Part shown: positions 7,394 to 16,141 of the stretch, in pieces
How positions within the stretch are numbered: position 1 is the first letter of the stretch
How the letters are laid out: the number at the start of each line of letters is the position of its first letter
Source of the DNA: Rubrivivax sp. SCN 71-131
Lineage (GTDB): Bacteria > Pseudomonadota > Gammaproteobacteria > Burkholderiales > Burkholderiaceae_C
Direction of reading: 5' to 3'
Assembly: GCA_001724995.1 (NCBI GenBank)
Contig: MEFD01000024.1
Coordinates: forward strand, 1 to 64,000
Length of the DNA stretch: 64,000 nucleotides
Program-made: the position numbers and the translations under genes
The notes under the pieces: model-generated
Databases searched by the model: none
Told to the model about the DNA's origin: nothing
Seen by the model: only the letters and a program-made list of their open reading frames with translations

Positions 7394-9061
7394 CTATGCG
7401 TTCCAGGGCATGGCGCGGGCGAGCACGGCGTCGAGATCCGCGCGCGCGGGCAGCGCCCCGAACACATCCGAAGCCTGGCCGATGCGGCCGCTGCAGAAGG
7501 CGTCGAACACTGCCGGCGGCGCCGAGTGCTGCAGCAGCGCCGCCTGCACGAGCAGGGCGAGGTCGCGCGCCAGGCCGCGCGCCTCGGTTTCGCCGACCTC
7601 GCCTTCGAGCCCCCGGCGCACGCGCTCGCCAAGGCGCTGCACGTCTGCACGGGCGGCGCGCGCCACCGCGGTCTCGTGCATCAGCACGTCGGTCACCGGC
7701 CCCTTGCGCAGCACGCGCAGCAGGTCCAGCGACTGGATGTTGCCCGCGCCCTCCCAGATGCTGTTCACCGGCATCTCGCGGTAGATGCGCGCCATCACGC
7801 CCTGGCCGCCCTCCTCGACGTAGCCGTTGCCGCCCAGGCACTCCATGGCCTCCTGGCCGAACGCCGCACCGCGCTTGCAGATCCAGAACTTGGCGATGGG
7901 CGTGAGCACGCGTCGCATCACCGCCTCGATGCCGTCCGTGTCCTGCCCGTGCTCGGTGCGGTCGACCGCACGCGCCAGGCGCATCGCCAGCGCGGTGGCG
8001 GCCTCGCTCTCCAGCGCCAGATCGGCGAGGACGTTTCTCATCAGCGGCTGGTCCAGCAGCCTCTGGCCGAAGGCCGCGCGCTGCGCGCAGTGATGCAGCG
8101 CGATCGACAGCGCCTGGCGCATCAGCCCCGAGGTGCCGAGCGCGCAGTCCAGGCGCGTCAGCGCGCCCATCGCCAGGATCTGCGGCACCCCGCGCCCCTC
8201 CTCGCCCACCAGCCAGGCGCTGGCGCGGTCGAACTCGACCTCGCTGCTGGCGTTGGCCTTGTTGCCGAGCTTGTCCTTGAGCCGCTGCACGCCGATGGCG
8301 TTGACCGTGCCGTCGGGCAGGATGCGCGGCATGAAGAAGCAGGAGAGGCCGCCTGGCGACTGCGCCAGCACGAGGAAGGCATCGCTCATCGGCGCCGAGA
8401 GGAACCACTTGTGGCCGGTGATCGCGAAGCGCCGCCCCCACCCGTCCTCGCCGTCGGCCTCGGCGCGCGAGGTGTTGCTGCGCACGTCGGAGCCACCCTG
8501 CTTCTCGGTCATGCCCATGCCCAGCATCGCTGCGCTCTTCTGCGCCACCGGCACGAAACGCGCGTCGTAGCGCTCGCTCGTGATCTTGGCGCCCCAGTCG
8601 GCCATCACCCCGGCGTTGGCGCGCAGCGCCGGCGTCACCGCATAGCTCATCGACACCGGACACAGCACCGAGGGCTCGGCCTCGGTGAAGAGCATGAAGG
8701 CCGCGGCGCGCTCGATGTGGCCGCCGGGCCCCTGGCTCCAGGGTGCACCGTGCAGGCGCTGGCGCAGCGCCGCGGCCATCAGCGCGTGCCAGCTCGGGTG
8801 GAACTCGACCTGGTCGATGCGCCGGCCGCAGGCGTCGAAGGCCTGCAGTTGCGGCAGGTGCGTATTGGCCAGCCGTGCGTGCGTCTGCATCTCGGCGCTG
8901 CCGGCTTCCGCGCCGAAGGCCGCGAATCGCGCGGCGTCGAAGCCCGGGAGGTGCCAGCGCAGCGCATCCTGCAGCGGGCGGTTGGCCTCGAAGAGGTTGA
9001 TGCCCGCAAGCGGCGCGGCCTGGTTGATGACCTCGTGGGTCGGGTGCGAGATGTGCGTCAT
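7394..9061 (-). CDS. AidB-like acyl-CoA dehydrogenase
   Basis: A 555-residue flavin-dependent acyl-CoA dehydrogenase of the AidB subfamily, close to the 541 residues of E. coli AidB. AidB has isovaleryl-CoA dehydrogenase activity and is linked to the adaptive response to alkylation; the substrate here is unproven. Diagnostic segments include GMGMTEKQGGSD (flavin/substrate loop), ITGHKWFLSAP, the C-terminal CLGGNGYVEEGG and the EMPVNSIWEGAGN block. Its ATG overlaps the stop codon of the upstream M20 peptidase gene (ATGA at 9058-9061), so translation is probably coupled. Confidence 0.9.
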   Translation of the reverse strand: MTHISHPTHEVINQAAPLAGINLFEANRPLQDALRWHLPGFDAARFAAFGAEAGSAEMQTHARLANTHLPQLQAFDACGRRIDQVEFHPSWHALMAAALRQRLHGAPWSQGPGGHIERAAAFMLFTEAEPSVLCPVSMSYAVTPALRANAGVMADWGAKITSERYDARFVPVAQKSAAMLGMGMTEKQGGSDVRSNTSRAEADGEDGWGRRFAITGHKWFLSAPMSDAFLVLAQSPGGLSCFFMPRILPDGTVNAIGVQRLKDKLGNKANASSEVEFDRASAWLVGEEGRGVPQILAMGALTRLDCALGTSGLMRQALSIALHHCAQRAAFGQRLLDQPLMRNVLADLALESEAATALAMRLARAVDRTEHGQDTDGIEAVMRRVLTPIAKFWICKRGAAFGQEAMECLGGNGYVEEGGQGVMARIYREMPVNSIWEGAGNIQSLDLLRVLRKGPVTDVLMHETAVARAARADVQRLGERVRRGLEGEVGETEARGLARDLALLVQAALLQHSAPPAVFDAFCSGRIGQASDVFGALPARADLDAVLARAMPWNA

Positions 9062-10548
9062 GGTGCCTCCGTGGATCCACTGGCCAGCGTGAGCAGCCGG
9101 TGATAGAAGCGCACCATGTCGACGAGCTGGTCGACGGCGATGCGCTCGTCGGTGCCGTGCACGCGCCCGAGGTCCGCGCGCTCGAAACGGATCGGCATGA
9201 AGCGGTAGCTGGCGTCCGAGATGCCGTCGAAGTGGCGCGCGTCGGAGGCGGCGAGCATGAGGCCCGGCGCCACCACGGCGTCCGCGAATACCTGGCGCAC
9301 GGCGCCCTCGACGAGGCGGAACGAGTCGGCGCGCGAAGTCGCCAGCCGCGAGGGGCCGAAACCCTCGCCGTGCAGCGTGACCTCGATGCCCTCGTCGGCG
9401 ACGATGCGTTGCACCTGCGCCCGCACCCACTCGATCGTGTCGCCGGGCAGGATGCGGAAGTTGATGACCGCTTCGGCACGGCCGGGCAGCACGTTCTCCT
9501 TCACGCCGGCCGAGAGCAGGGTCATCGCCGTCGTCGTGCGCAGCATGGCGTTGGTCGCCGTGCCCCGGGCGAGCATGCGCTCGACCAGCGGCCGCGTCAG
9601 CCAGAGGTTGGACAGCGCCAGGCGCTGGCCGAAAGGCATCTCCGGCGCGATGGCCTCGAACATCTCCGCGGCGGCGCCCTGGATGCCCCCGGGCAGCGGC
9701 TGCGCGTCCAGCCGAACGAGTGCCGCGGCCAGGCGCGCGACCGCACCCTGCCCGCGCCCCGGCGGCATCGACGAATGGCCGGGTGGCGCGCTGGCGGCGA
9801 GTTTCAGCGACACCGAGCCCTTCTCGGCCAGGCCGATGAGCGCCACCGGCCGGTCGATGCCGGGCATGATCCCGTGCGTCACCGCCAGGCCCTCGTCGAG
9901 CACCCAGGCCAGGCGCACGCCACGCTGCTGCAGCCGCTTCACGATCTGCACCACGCCCTGCCGGCCGCCGATCTCCTCGTCGTGGCCGTACACGAAGTAG
10001 ATCGTGCGCCGCGGCTTGACGCCGGCCTCGAGCAGCATCTCGAGCGCCTGCAGCTGCGTCACCAGGTTGCTCTTGTTGTCGAGCGTGCCGCGTCCCCAGA
10101 CGAAGCCGCCTTCGACGACGCCGGCAAACGGCGGCTGCTGCCACATCGGCTCGGTTGCCGGGGCGACCGGGACCACGTCCTGGTGCGCCATCAGCGCCAC
10201 CGGCGGCTGCGCCGCATCGCTGCCCTTCCAGGTGAAGAGCAGGCTGTGCGTACCGACCACCTCGCGCTGCAGCTCGGCATGCACGCGCGGGTAGCGCTGG
10301 CGCAGCAGCGCGTGCAGCGCGTCGAACTCGGCCTCGACGCCCGGCACCGGCGTCTCGCCGCTGACCGTGCGCGCGCGCACCGCCGCGGCCATCGTCTGCA
10401 CCACGCGGTCGCGATCGACGGCCAAGGGCCGTGCCGGCACCGCCTCGAGCTGGCGCGAACCCTGGCGCAAGGTGTTGGCCACCAGCGCCAGCGCAAGCAG
10501 CAGCAGCAGGACGAGCAGCAGGAGGAAGAGGCGCTTGAGCTTGATCAT
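9058..10548 (-). CDS. M20 family peptidase with N-terminal membrane anchor
   Basis: A zinc-dependent M20 carboxypeptidase/aminoacylase-type hydrolase resembling PM20D1/carboxypeptidase S proteins. A strongly hydrophobic stretch at residues 7-24 acts as signal anchor, so the catalytic domain likely faces the periplasm. Metal-binding and catalytic residues are visible in AHQDVVP (H122, D124), WGRGTLDNKSN (bridging D157) and YGHDEEIGG (catalytic and metal-binding E191/E192). The length (496) fits this subfamily. A -10-like TAGAAT lies 18 nt before the ATG. The substrate is unknown, and the coupling to an acyl-CoA dehydrogenase gene does not settle it. Confidence 0.88.
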   Translation of the reverse strand: MIKLKRLFLLLLVLLLLLALALVANTLRQGSRQLEAVPARPLAVDRDRVVQTMAAAVRARTVSGETPVPGVEAEFDALHALLRQRYPRVHAELQREVVGTHSLLFTWKGSDAAQPPVALMAHQDVVPVAPATEPMWQQPPFAGVVEGGFVWGRGTLDNKSNLVTQLQALEMLLEAGVKPRRTIYFVYGHDEEIGGRQGVVQIVKRLQQRGVRLAWVLDEGLAVTHGIMPGIDRPVALIGLAEKGSVSLKLAASAPPGHSSMPPGRGQGAVARLAAALVRLDAQPLPGGIQGAAAEMFEAIAPEMPFGQRLALSNLWLTRPLVERMLARGTATNAMLRTTTAMTLLSAGVKENVLPGRAEAVINFRILPGDTIEWVRAQVQRIVADEGIEVTLHGEGFGPSRLATSRADSFRLVEGAVRQVFADAVVAPGLMLAASDARHFDGISDASYRFMPIRFERADLGRVHGTDERIAVDQLVDMVRFYHRLLTLASGSTEAP

Positions 10549-10566
10549 GATGGCGGATCCGGTTCG

Positions 10567-10572
10567 ATTCTA
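10567..10572 (-). promoter_or_regulatory. Putative -10 box of the M20 peptidase-AidB unit
   Basis: TAGAAT on the minus strand, 18 nt before the M20 peptidase start codon and just downstream of livF. No convincing -35 is visible. Confidence 0.4.
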
Positions 10573-10590
10573 GGCAGGCGAGCCGCGCGC

Positions 10591-11298
10591 TCAGACTTCC
10601 AGCCACTCGCGGCGCAGGTCGGCGCGCGCGCGCAGCTCGGCGGGCGTGCCTTCGAAGACGATGCGGCCGTGGCCCATCAGCAGGCAGCGATCGGCGATCT
10701 CGAGCGCGATCGCCAGCTTCTGCTCGACCAGCAGCACGGCGATGCCGCGGCGTCGCAGTTCGCACAGCACCTGCGCCACGCGTTGCACGAGGCCGGGCGC
10801 CAGGCCCTCGGTCGGTTCGTCGACCAGCACCAGTCCGGGATCGCCCATCAGCGTGCGCGCCAGCGCAAGCATCTGCTGCTCGCCGCCGGAGAGCACGCCC
10901 GCGGAGGTGTCGCGCCGCTCGGCCAGCGGCGGGAAGAGGTCGAACAGGGCCGCCGTCGTCCAGCGCCCCGGTTCGCACCCATCGCCGCGGCGCCGCTTCT
11001 GCCCGAGCAGCAGGTTCTGCCGCACCGTCAGCGTCGGGAAGACCTCGCGGCCCTCGGGCACGTAGCCCAGGCCCGCGCGCGCGATCTCGAAGGGCTTGCG
11101 ACCGCACAGGGCCTGCCCTTGCCATTCGATGCGGCCACTCGCCGGCAGCAGGCCCATGATGGCCTTCAGCGTCGTCGAGCGCCCCGCGCCGTTGCGCCCG
11201 AGCAGCGCGACGATCTCCCCGGCGCGCAGTTCGAACCCGACCCCGTGCAGGACGCGGCTCTTGCCGTAGCCGGCGTGCAGCTCCGCAACGCGCAGCAT
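10591..11298 (-). CDS. livF: Branched-chain amino acid-type ABC transporter ATPase LivF
   Basis: The second cytoplasmic ATPase of a LivHMGF-type importer, 235 residues, the usual LivF length. It has an ABC signature LSGGEQQML, Walker B LVLVDEPTEGLAP and a C-terminal LLVEQKLAIAL switch region. The Walker A reads GRNGAGRST: the invariant lysine is arginine (codon CGC). The ATG at 11298 gives the classical MLRVAELHAGYG start; an upstream extension overlaps livG and was rejected. It is the last gene of the livH-livM-livG-livF operon, directly adjoining livG. The transported substrate is not determinable from the sequence. Confidence 0.9.
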   Translation of the reverse strand: MLRVAELHAGYGKSRVLHGVGFELRAGEIVALLGRNGAGRSTTLKAIMGLLPASGRIEWQGQALCGRKPFEIARAGLGYVPEGREVFPTLTVRQNLLLGQKRRRGDGCEPGRWTTAALFDLFPPLAERRDTSAGVLSGGEQQMLALARTLMGDPGLVLVDEPTEGLAPGLVQRVAQVLCELRRRGIAVLLVEQKLAIALEIADRCLLMGHGRIVFEGTPAELRARADLRREWLEV

Positions 11299-11299
11299 G

Positions 11300-12118
11300 T
11301 CAGCCCCCCCCGTCGCCCGGCGAGGCGCCAAAGGCCGTGCCGAGGTAGGCCTCCTGCACGCGCGGGTCGGCGCGCACCGCCGCCGGGGTGTCGAAGGCGA
11401 TGACCTCGCCGCGCACGAGCACGGCGATGCGATCGGCGAGCTCGAACACCACGCCCAGGTCATGCTCGACGACGAGCAGCGTGCGGCCCTGCGTCAGCTC
11501 GCGCACGAGGGCGACGAAGCGCGCCGTCTCGCTGCGGCTCATGCCCGCGGTCGGCTCGTCGAGCAGGATCACGTCCGCGCCGCCGGCCACGGTGACGCCG
11601 ATCTCCAGCGCACGCTGCTCGGCGTAGCTCAGGTCGGCCGCAGGCACGTCGCGCCGCTGCTGCAGGCCCAGGCGCGCCAGCAGCGCCTCGGCGCGCGCGT
11701 TGGCGTCGCGCGCGCGCCCGAGCAGGCGCCAGAAGGCGTAGCGGTAGCCCAGGCTCCACAGCAGGGCGCAGCGCAGGTTCTCGAACACCGAGAGACGCTC
11801 GAAGAGCAGGCTGAGCTGAAAGCTGCGCGCCAGCCCCAAGCGGTGGATGCGGTGCGGCGCCAGGCCGGCGATGGCACGGCCGTGCAGCCGGATCTCGCCG
11901 CGGTCCGGGGCCAGGCGCCCGCTGACGAGGTCGAAGATCGTGCTCTTGCCGGCGCCGTTGGGGCCGATGAGGGCCACGCACTCGCCGTTGTCGATCGCGA
12001 ACGCGGCTCCGCGCACGACCGCGGTGCGGCCAAGGCGCTTGCTCACGCCGCGCAGCTCGAGCGCCGGGGGCGCGTGCGCGGCGGCAGAGGCGGCAGAGGC
12101 TGCCGACGGCGGGCTCAT
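11300..12118 (-). CDS. livG: Branched-chain amino acid-type ABC transporter ATPase LivG
   Basis: A 272-residue ATPase partner of LivF. It has Walker A GPNGAGKST at residues 52-60, the LivG-type signature LSYAEQRALEI near 163-173, Walker B VILLDEPTAGMS and the H-loop VVEHDLGVVFELADRI. An alanine-rich N-terminal lead of about 17 residues precedes the fold. Its ATG overlaps the livM stop codon (ATGA, 12115-12118), indicating coupled translation. The stop lies immediately before livF. Confidence 0.92.
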   Translation of the reverse strand: MSPPSAASAASAAAHAPPALELRGVSKRLGRTAVVRGAAFAIDNGECVALIGPNGAGKSTIFDLVSGRLAPDRGEIRLHGRAIAGLAPHRIHRLGLARSFQLSLLFERLSVFENLRCALLWSLGYRYAFWRLLGRARDANARAEALLARLGLQQRRDVPAADLSYAEQRALEIGVTVAGGADVILLDEPTAGMSRSETARFVALVRELTQGRTLLVVEHDLGVVFELADRIAVLVRGEVIAFDTPAAVRADPRVQEAYLGTAFGASPGDGGG

Positions 12119-13386
12119 CGTGCGCCCCCGGGCCGCACGGCGATCCGGCCCTGCACCTCGCGCCAGACGCGCAGGAAGCGCCGCCGCGCGATCTCGAAGA
12201 GCACGATGCCCAGCAGCAGCACCAGAATGCCGAGCAGCCACGGCGCGGCCTGCCGCGGGTCCAGCGCCAGGCCCAGGACCTGCAGGTGCCCGCCCGGCCC
12301 GGAATCGGCCTGCAGGAGGTAGGCCATCTCCGCCAGCGCAGCGAAGGCCAGCAGAGTCGGCAGCGCCGCCAGCAGCAGCAGCGCGTAGGGTCCCAGCAGC
12401 CGCGCCAGCAGACCCTGCTCGGCCACGCGAAGGTGGGCCAGCAGCAGGCCGGCAAGGCCCCCCGGGGCATGCATCACCATGGCGATGAAGACGAGGCCCA
12501 GGTAGAGCAGCCAGGCCCGCGACAGCTCCGACAGCAGCACCGAGGCGACGACCATGAGCACGGCGCCGATCACCGGGCCGAAGAAGACCGTGCTGCCGCC
12601 GAGCACGGTGAAGAGCAGCAGGTTGGCCGAGCGCGCCGTGCCGAAGGCTTCGGCGGTGACGCGCTCGAAGTCCAGCGCCGCGAGGCCGCCGGCCACGCCC
12701 ATGAAGAAGGCCGAGATCATGAAGGCCAGCCAGCGCACCTGCCGCACGTCGTAGCCGACGAAGCCCACGCGCTCGGGCCGCTCGCGCGTGGCCTCGAGCA
12801 TCCGTCCGAGCGGCGTGCGCGTGAACGCGTACATGAGGGCGGTGCACACCAGGCCGTAGCACGCGACCAGGTAGTACAGCTCGAGCTGGGGCCCCAAGCT
12901 CAGGCCCAGCGGCCGCGCGCCGACGACGCGGTTGCCGAAGATGCCGCCCTCGCCGCCAAAGAACCCGGGCAGCAGCGGCGCCAGCGCCCACATCAGCTCG
13001 CCCAGGCCCAGCGTGATCATCGCGAACGCCGTGCCGCCGCGCCGCGTGCTGAGGTAGCCCAGCGGCACGGCCAGCGCCAGGCCGGCTGCGCCGCCCAGCA
13101 GCGGCAGCAGGCTCACCGGCAGCACCAGTCCGCCGGCGGCCACGGCATTCAAGGCGTGCAGGGTGAGGAAGCCACCCAGGCCGCTGTAGATCGCGTGACC
13201 GAAGCTGAGCAGGCCGCCCTGCCCGAGCAGGATGTTGAAGGCCAGGCAGGCGATGATCGCCACGCCGATCTGCGTCAGCACCGCCAATTCGAGGCTGCTC
13301 GTGAACAGCCTTGGCGCCAGCACGAGCAGGAACGCGAAGCTGCTCCAGGCCAGCCCCTGCCGATGCCGGGCCATCCAGCCGGCCAT
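12115..13386 (-). CDS. livM: Branched-chain amino acid-type ABC transporter permease LivM
   Basis: An integral membrane permease of 423 residues with a typical LivM core (NILLGQGGLLSFGHAIYSGLGG near the N-terminus, YLSTRRGGTAFAMITLGLGEL, GGSTVFFGPVIGAV). After the core, from about residue 320, there are extra hydrophobic segments, making it about 80-100 residues longer than many LivM proteins. The ATG at 13386 overlaps the livH stop (ATGA). A frame extension upstream runs antiparallel over livH and is not coding. Confidence 0.9.
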   Translation of the reverse strand: MAGWMARHRQGLAWSSFAFLLVLAPRLFTSSLELAVLTQIGVAIIACLAFNILLGQGGLLSFGHAIYSGLGGFLTLHALNAVAAGGLVLPVSLLPLLGGAAGLALAVPLGYLSTRRGGTAFAMITLGLGELMWALAPLLPGFFGGEGGIFGNRVVGARPLGLSLGPQLELYYLVACYGLVCTALMYAFTRTPLGRMLEATRERPERVGFVGYDVRQVRWLAFMISAFFMGVAGGLAALDFERVTAEAFGTARSANLLLFTVLGGSTVFFGPVIGAVLMVVASVLLSELSRAWLLYLGLVFIAMVMHAPGGLAGLLLAHLRVAEQGLLARLLGPYALLLLAALPTLLAFAALAEMAYLLQADSGPGGHLQVLGLALDPRQAAPWLLGILVLLLGIVLFEIARRRFLRVWREVQGRIAVRPGGAR

Positions 13387-14408
13387 CAGCCCTCGCGCCG
13401 CCCCAGCAGGCCGCGCGGCCGCACGATGAGCACCCCCACCAGCAGCAGGTAGGGCAGGAGCGGCGCCACCTGAGAGACCTTCAGCCGCAGCAGCAGCCAG
13501 GCCGGGTCCTGCGGCGCCACGACCCAGCCCGCGGCCTGCGCCAGGCCTGCCAGCGAGACATCGGCGCCGACGGCCAGCGTCTGCACGAGACCGATGAGGA
13601 TGGAGGCGACGAAGGCTCCGCCCAGCGAGCCCAGGCCCCCGACGACGACGACGACGAAGACGATGGGGCCGAGTGCCGCGGCCATCGCCGGCTCGGTGAC
13701 GAAGGTCGAGCCGCCGACGACCCCGGCCAGCCCGGCCAGGCCGCAGCCGAGCGCGAACACCCAGGCGAAGGTGCGCGGCACGTCGTGTCCGAGCGCCTGC
13801 ACCATCTGCGGGTGCGTCAGCGCCGCCTGGATCACCAGGCCGGCGCGCGTGCGCGTGGCCAGCAGCCACAACAGCAGCAGCATGAGGAGCGCCACCAGCG
13901 CCATGAAGGCGCGCGTGGCCGGGAAGGGCGTGCACGACGCCGCTGCGCACAGCGCCGCGGGTGCCGCGCCGGCCAGCAGCCGCAGGCCCGCGTCGCCGGC
14001 GTCGACGAGCGTGAATGCCGGCCCCTGCAGCAGCGCCGGCGGGCTGAAGTCGAGCACCGAGCGGCCCCAGGCGAGTTGCACGAACTCCAGCACGACGATC
14101 GCCAGGCCGAAGGTGACCAGCAGCTCGGCCAGCGCGCCGAAGCGGTGCGCGCGCCGCAGCACCTGCTGCTCGAAGACGGCGCCCAGCAGCGCCACGAGCA
14201 GCGGAGCCGCGATCAGGGCCGGCCAGAAGCCCGCCCCCTGTGCCACCGTGTAGCCGAGGTAGGCGCCGAGCATGTAGAAGCTGGCGTGCGCGAAGTTGAG
14301 CACGCCCATGAGGCCGAACACCAGCGTCAGCCCCGCGCTCAGCATGAACAGCAGCAGGCCATAGCTCAGCCCGTTGAGCAGGGAGACGATCAAGGCCTCG
14401 GGAGTCAT
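13386..14408 (-). CDS. livH: Branched-chain amino acid-type ABC transporter permease LivH
   Basis: First gene of the transporter operon; a 340-residue permease. It has the LivH hallmark [36 protein letters not shown] at the N-terminus (about 13-48) and the conserved [21 protein letters not shown] near the C-terminus. The ATG at 14408 was preferred because the longer frame (to 14693) lies across the divergent msrB region. No periplasmic binding-protein gene is adjacent; the only LivK-like gene in the window is at 58152-59498. Confidence 0.9.
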   Translation of the reverse strand: MTPEALIVSLLNGLSYGLLLFMLSAGLTLVFGLMGVLNFAHASFYMLGAYLGYTVAQGAGFWPALIAAPLLVALLGAVFEQQVLRRAHRFGALAELLVTFGLAIVVLEFVQLAWGRSVLDFSPPALLQGPAFTLVDAGDAGLRLLAGAAPAALCAAASCTPFPATRAFMALVALLMLLLLWLLATRTRAGLVIQAALTHPQMVQALGHDVPRTFAWVFALGCGLAGLAGVVGGSTFVTEPAMAAALGPIVFVVVVVGGLGSLGGAFVASILIGLVQTLAVGADVSLAGLAQAAGWVVAPQDPAWLLLRLKVSQVAPLLPYLLLVGVLIVRPRGLLGRREG

Positions 14409-14587
14409 CGCTCGGGTTCCAGGACGGCGGCGTGGCGACGCGGCGCTTCGAGCACGCGACGATCCGTCGCGGCCGAAGCCGCGGTGCAGGCCGCAGCGGG
14501 TGCGGCACTTTAGCCGCTCGGCCCGCGGCCTGCCCCGCCCGCCGCGGGCCGGGCAGCCGGCGCAGCATCGGGCTATGCTTTCACACC

Positions 14588-15019
14588 ATGAAGCCCGGCC
14601 CTGCCCACGCACACGACGACGCCCGCTACGCGGTGCAGCGCAGCGACGCCGAATGGCGCGCGCAGCTCGATCCGCTGCAGTATCAGGTGGCACGCCACGC
14701 CGCCACCGAGCGCGCCTTCAGCGGGCGCTACTGGGACCACTGGCAGCCCGGCCGCTACCACTGCATCGGCTGTGGCGTGCCGCTGTTCGAGTCGACGGCC
14801 AAGTTCGACGCCGGCTGCGGCTGGCCGAGCTGGTGGGCGCCGCTGCACGCCGAGGTCATCGAGGAGGTGCGCGACGCCAGCCACGGCATGGTGCGGGTCG
14901 AGGTGCGCTGCAGACGCTGCGGCTCGCACCTCGGGCATGTCTTCCCCGACGGCCCTGCCCCCACGGGCCAGCGCTACTGCATCAACTCCGCGGCGATCGG
15001 CTTCGACCCCGAGGCCTGA
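14588..15019 (+). CDS. msrB: Peptide-methionine (R)-S-oxide reductase MsrB
   Basis: Reduces the R-epimer of methionine sulfoxide in proteins. The 143-residue protein has zinc-binding cysteines C59, C62, C108 and C111, the substrate-binding GCGWPSWW at about 77-84 and the catalytic cysteine C131 in [18 protein letters not shown] -10-like box ends only 8 nt before the ATG and no Shine-Dalgarno is seen, so the mRNA may be leaderless. The gene is divergent from livH and lies upstream of yciB. Confidence 0.94.
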   Translation: MKPGPAHAHDDARYAVQRSDAEWRAQLDPLQYQVARHAATERAFSGRYWDHWQPGRYHCIGCGVPLFESTAKFDAGCGWPSWWAPLHAEVIEEVRDASHGMVRVEVRCRRCGSHLGHVFPDGPAPTGQRYCINSAAIGFDPEA

Positions 15020-15086
15020 ACCCCCACCGGGCGCCTGCGGCGGCAGCGCCGGGCACAATCGCGGCTTCGCCAGACGCCCGCACCGC

Positions 15087-15737
15087 ATGAAGCTTCTGTT
15101 CGACTTCCTGCCCATCGTCCTCTTCTTCGGCACCTTCAAGTACGCCGAGTCGCACAAGGAATGGGCGGCCGAGTTCGCGACGCGGCACCTGGGCGCCTTC
15201 GTCGCCGGCGGCAGCGTCGGCGCCACGCAGGCGCCGGTGCTGCTGGCCACCGTCGTCGTCATCGTCGCCACGATGGCGCAGGTGCTCTGGCTCAAGAGCC
15301 GCGGGCGCAGGGTCGACACCATGCTGTGGGTGAGCCTGGTGCTGGTGGTGGTGCTCGGCGGCGCGACGATCTACTTCCAGAGCGAGACCTTCATCAAGTG
15401 GAAGCCCACGGTCCTCTACTGGGCCATGGGCGCGGCACTCGCGCTGGCACCGCTGCTGGCGGGCAGGAACCTGCTCAAGCTGCTGCTGGGCGAGCAGCTG
15501 CGGCTGCCGGAGCCGATCTGGCAGCGCCTCAACCTCGCCTGGATCGCCTTCTTCGCGCTCATGGGCGTGCTCAACCTGTGGGTGGCCTACCGCTTCAGCA
15601 CCGATGCCTGGGTGAATTTCAAGCTCTTCGGCAGCCTCGGGCTGATGCTGGCCTTCACCATCGCCCAGGGCCTCATGCTGTCGCGCTATCTCGACGAACA
15701 GCCGCATGAGCCGGCCGCAGGGGAGGAGACGCCATGA
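15087..15737 (+). CDS. yciB: Inner-membrane septation protein YciB/IspZ family
   Basis: A 216-residue polytopic membrane protein of the YciB (IspZ, intracellular septation A) family, associated with envelope biogenesis and division. The start MKLLFDFLPIVLFF is diagnostic, followed by the family motifs near TIYFQSETFIKWKPTVLYW and the C-terminal LNLWVAYRFSTDAWVNFKLFG. The stop codon overlaps the ATG of the next ORF (ATGA, 15734-15737), which opens the dispersed repeat described separately. A possible -10 CACAAT lies about 27 nt upstream of the start. Confidence 0.93.
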   Translation: MKLLFDFLPIVLFFGTFKYAESHKEWAAEFATRHLGAFVAGGSVGATQAPVLLATVVVIVATMAQVLWLKSRGRRVDTMLWVSLVLVVVLGGATIYFQSETFIKWKPTVLYWAMGAALALAPLLAGRNLLKLLLGEQLRLPEPIWQRLNLAWIAFFALMGVLNLWVAYRFSTDAWVNFKLFGSLGLMLAFTIAQGLMLSRYLDEQPHEPAAGEETP

Positions 15738-15801
15738 GCGCGCCGCGGCCGCGGCCAGGCGCTCATCCCGGAGCACGCAGTGCGCAGGGTAGTCCGGTGA
15801 G
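15734..15801 (+). repeat. Dispersed hairpin repeat, copy 1 (yciB-bolA junction)
   Basis: This 68-bp element starts at the ATGA overlap with the yciB stop. Its arms ATGAGCGC and GCGCTCAT form a hairpin with a GC-rich, partly palindromic interior. A conserved 3' part follows and ends in GTGAG, where a possible bolA GTG start lies. A second copy lies at 26413-26478. The last 44 bp differ from copy 2 at only four positions, and copy 1 has one extra base in the hairpin loop. Confidence 0.75.
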
Positions 15802-16063
15802 CCGCACGATCGAGGACCTCGAAGCGACGCTGCGCGAGCGCCTGCGCCCGGAGTCGATCGCCTGCCGCGACGACGGCGACCAGCACATCGGCCATGCCGG
15901 CGCCCGTGACGGCGGGCACTACCACGTGCGCATCGTTGCCGCCTGCTTCGCCGGCAAGAGCCGCGTGGCGCGCCACCGCCTCGTATATGATGCCCTGGGC
16001 TCTCTGGCCGCAAGGCGCGTCCACGCGCTGGCCATCGAGGCCCTGGCGCCCGGTGAGGCCTAA
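15734..16063 (+). CDS. bolA: BolA family protein
   Basis: A small BolA/IbaG-fold protein; the family works with monothiol glutaredoxins in iron-sulfur handling and cell-shape stress responses. The core spans IEDLEATLRERL to the C-terminal VYDALGSLAARRVHALAIEAL. Two starts are possible. The ATG at 15734 has a strong GGGGAGGAG Shine-Dalgarno and adds 21 residues encoded by the repeat (109 in total). The GTG at 15797 gives the usual 88-residue BolA but has a weak ribosome site. A parvulin isomerase gene follows. Confidence 0.85.
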   Translation: MSAPRPRPGAHPGARSAQGSPVSRTIEDLEATLRERLRPESIACRDDGDQHIGHAGARDGGHYHVRIVAACFAGKSRVARHRLVYDALGSLAARRVHALAIEALAPGEA

Positions 16064-16065
16064 GA

Positions 16066-16110
16066 CGCCTCCCGCGCCTCCCGCGCCTCCCGCGCCACCC
16101 GCGCCGCCGG
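16066..16110 (+). repeat. Tandem 9-bp repeat
   Basis: Five consecutive 9-bp units between bolA and the parvulin gene: three perfect CGCCTCCCG, then CGCCACCCG and CGCCGCCGG. Slippage at such a tract could vary the spacing ahead of the next start codon. Confidence 0.8.
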
Positions 16111-16141
16111 TCGGCGGCGTTTCCTCCCTAGGACTCTTCCG

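Noticed and set aside
7394..11125. A continuous 1243-codon frame that could suggest a fusion of the acyl-CoA dehydrogenase with an upstream domain
   Set aside because: The upstream part is an off-frame reading of the M20 peptidase and livF. The ATG at 9061 overlapping the peptidase stop is the true start.
16066..16110. Tandem repeats as a CRISPR array
   Set aside because: Units are 9 bp and contiguous with no spacers; no cas genes are present.
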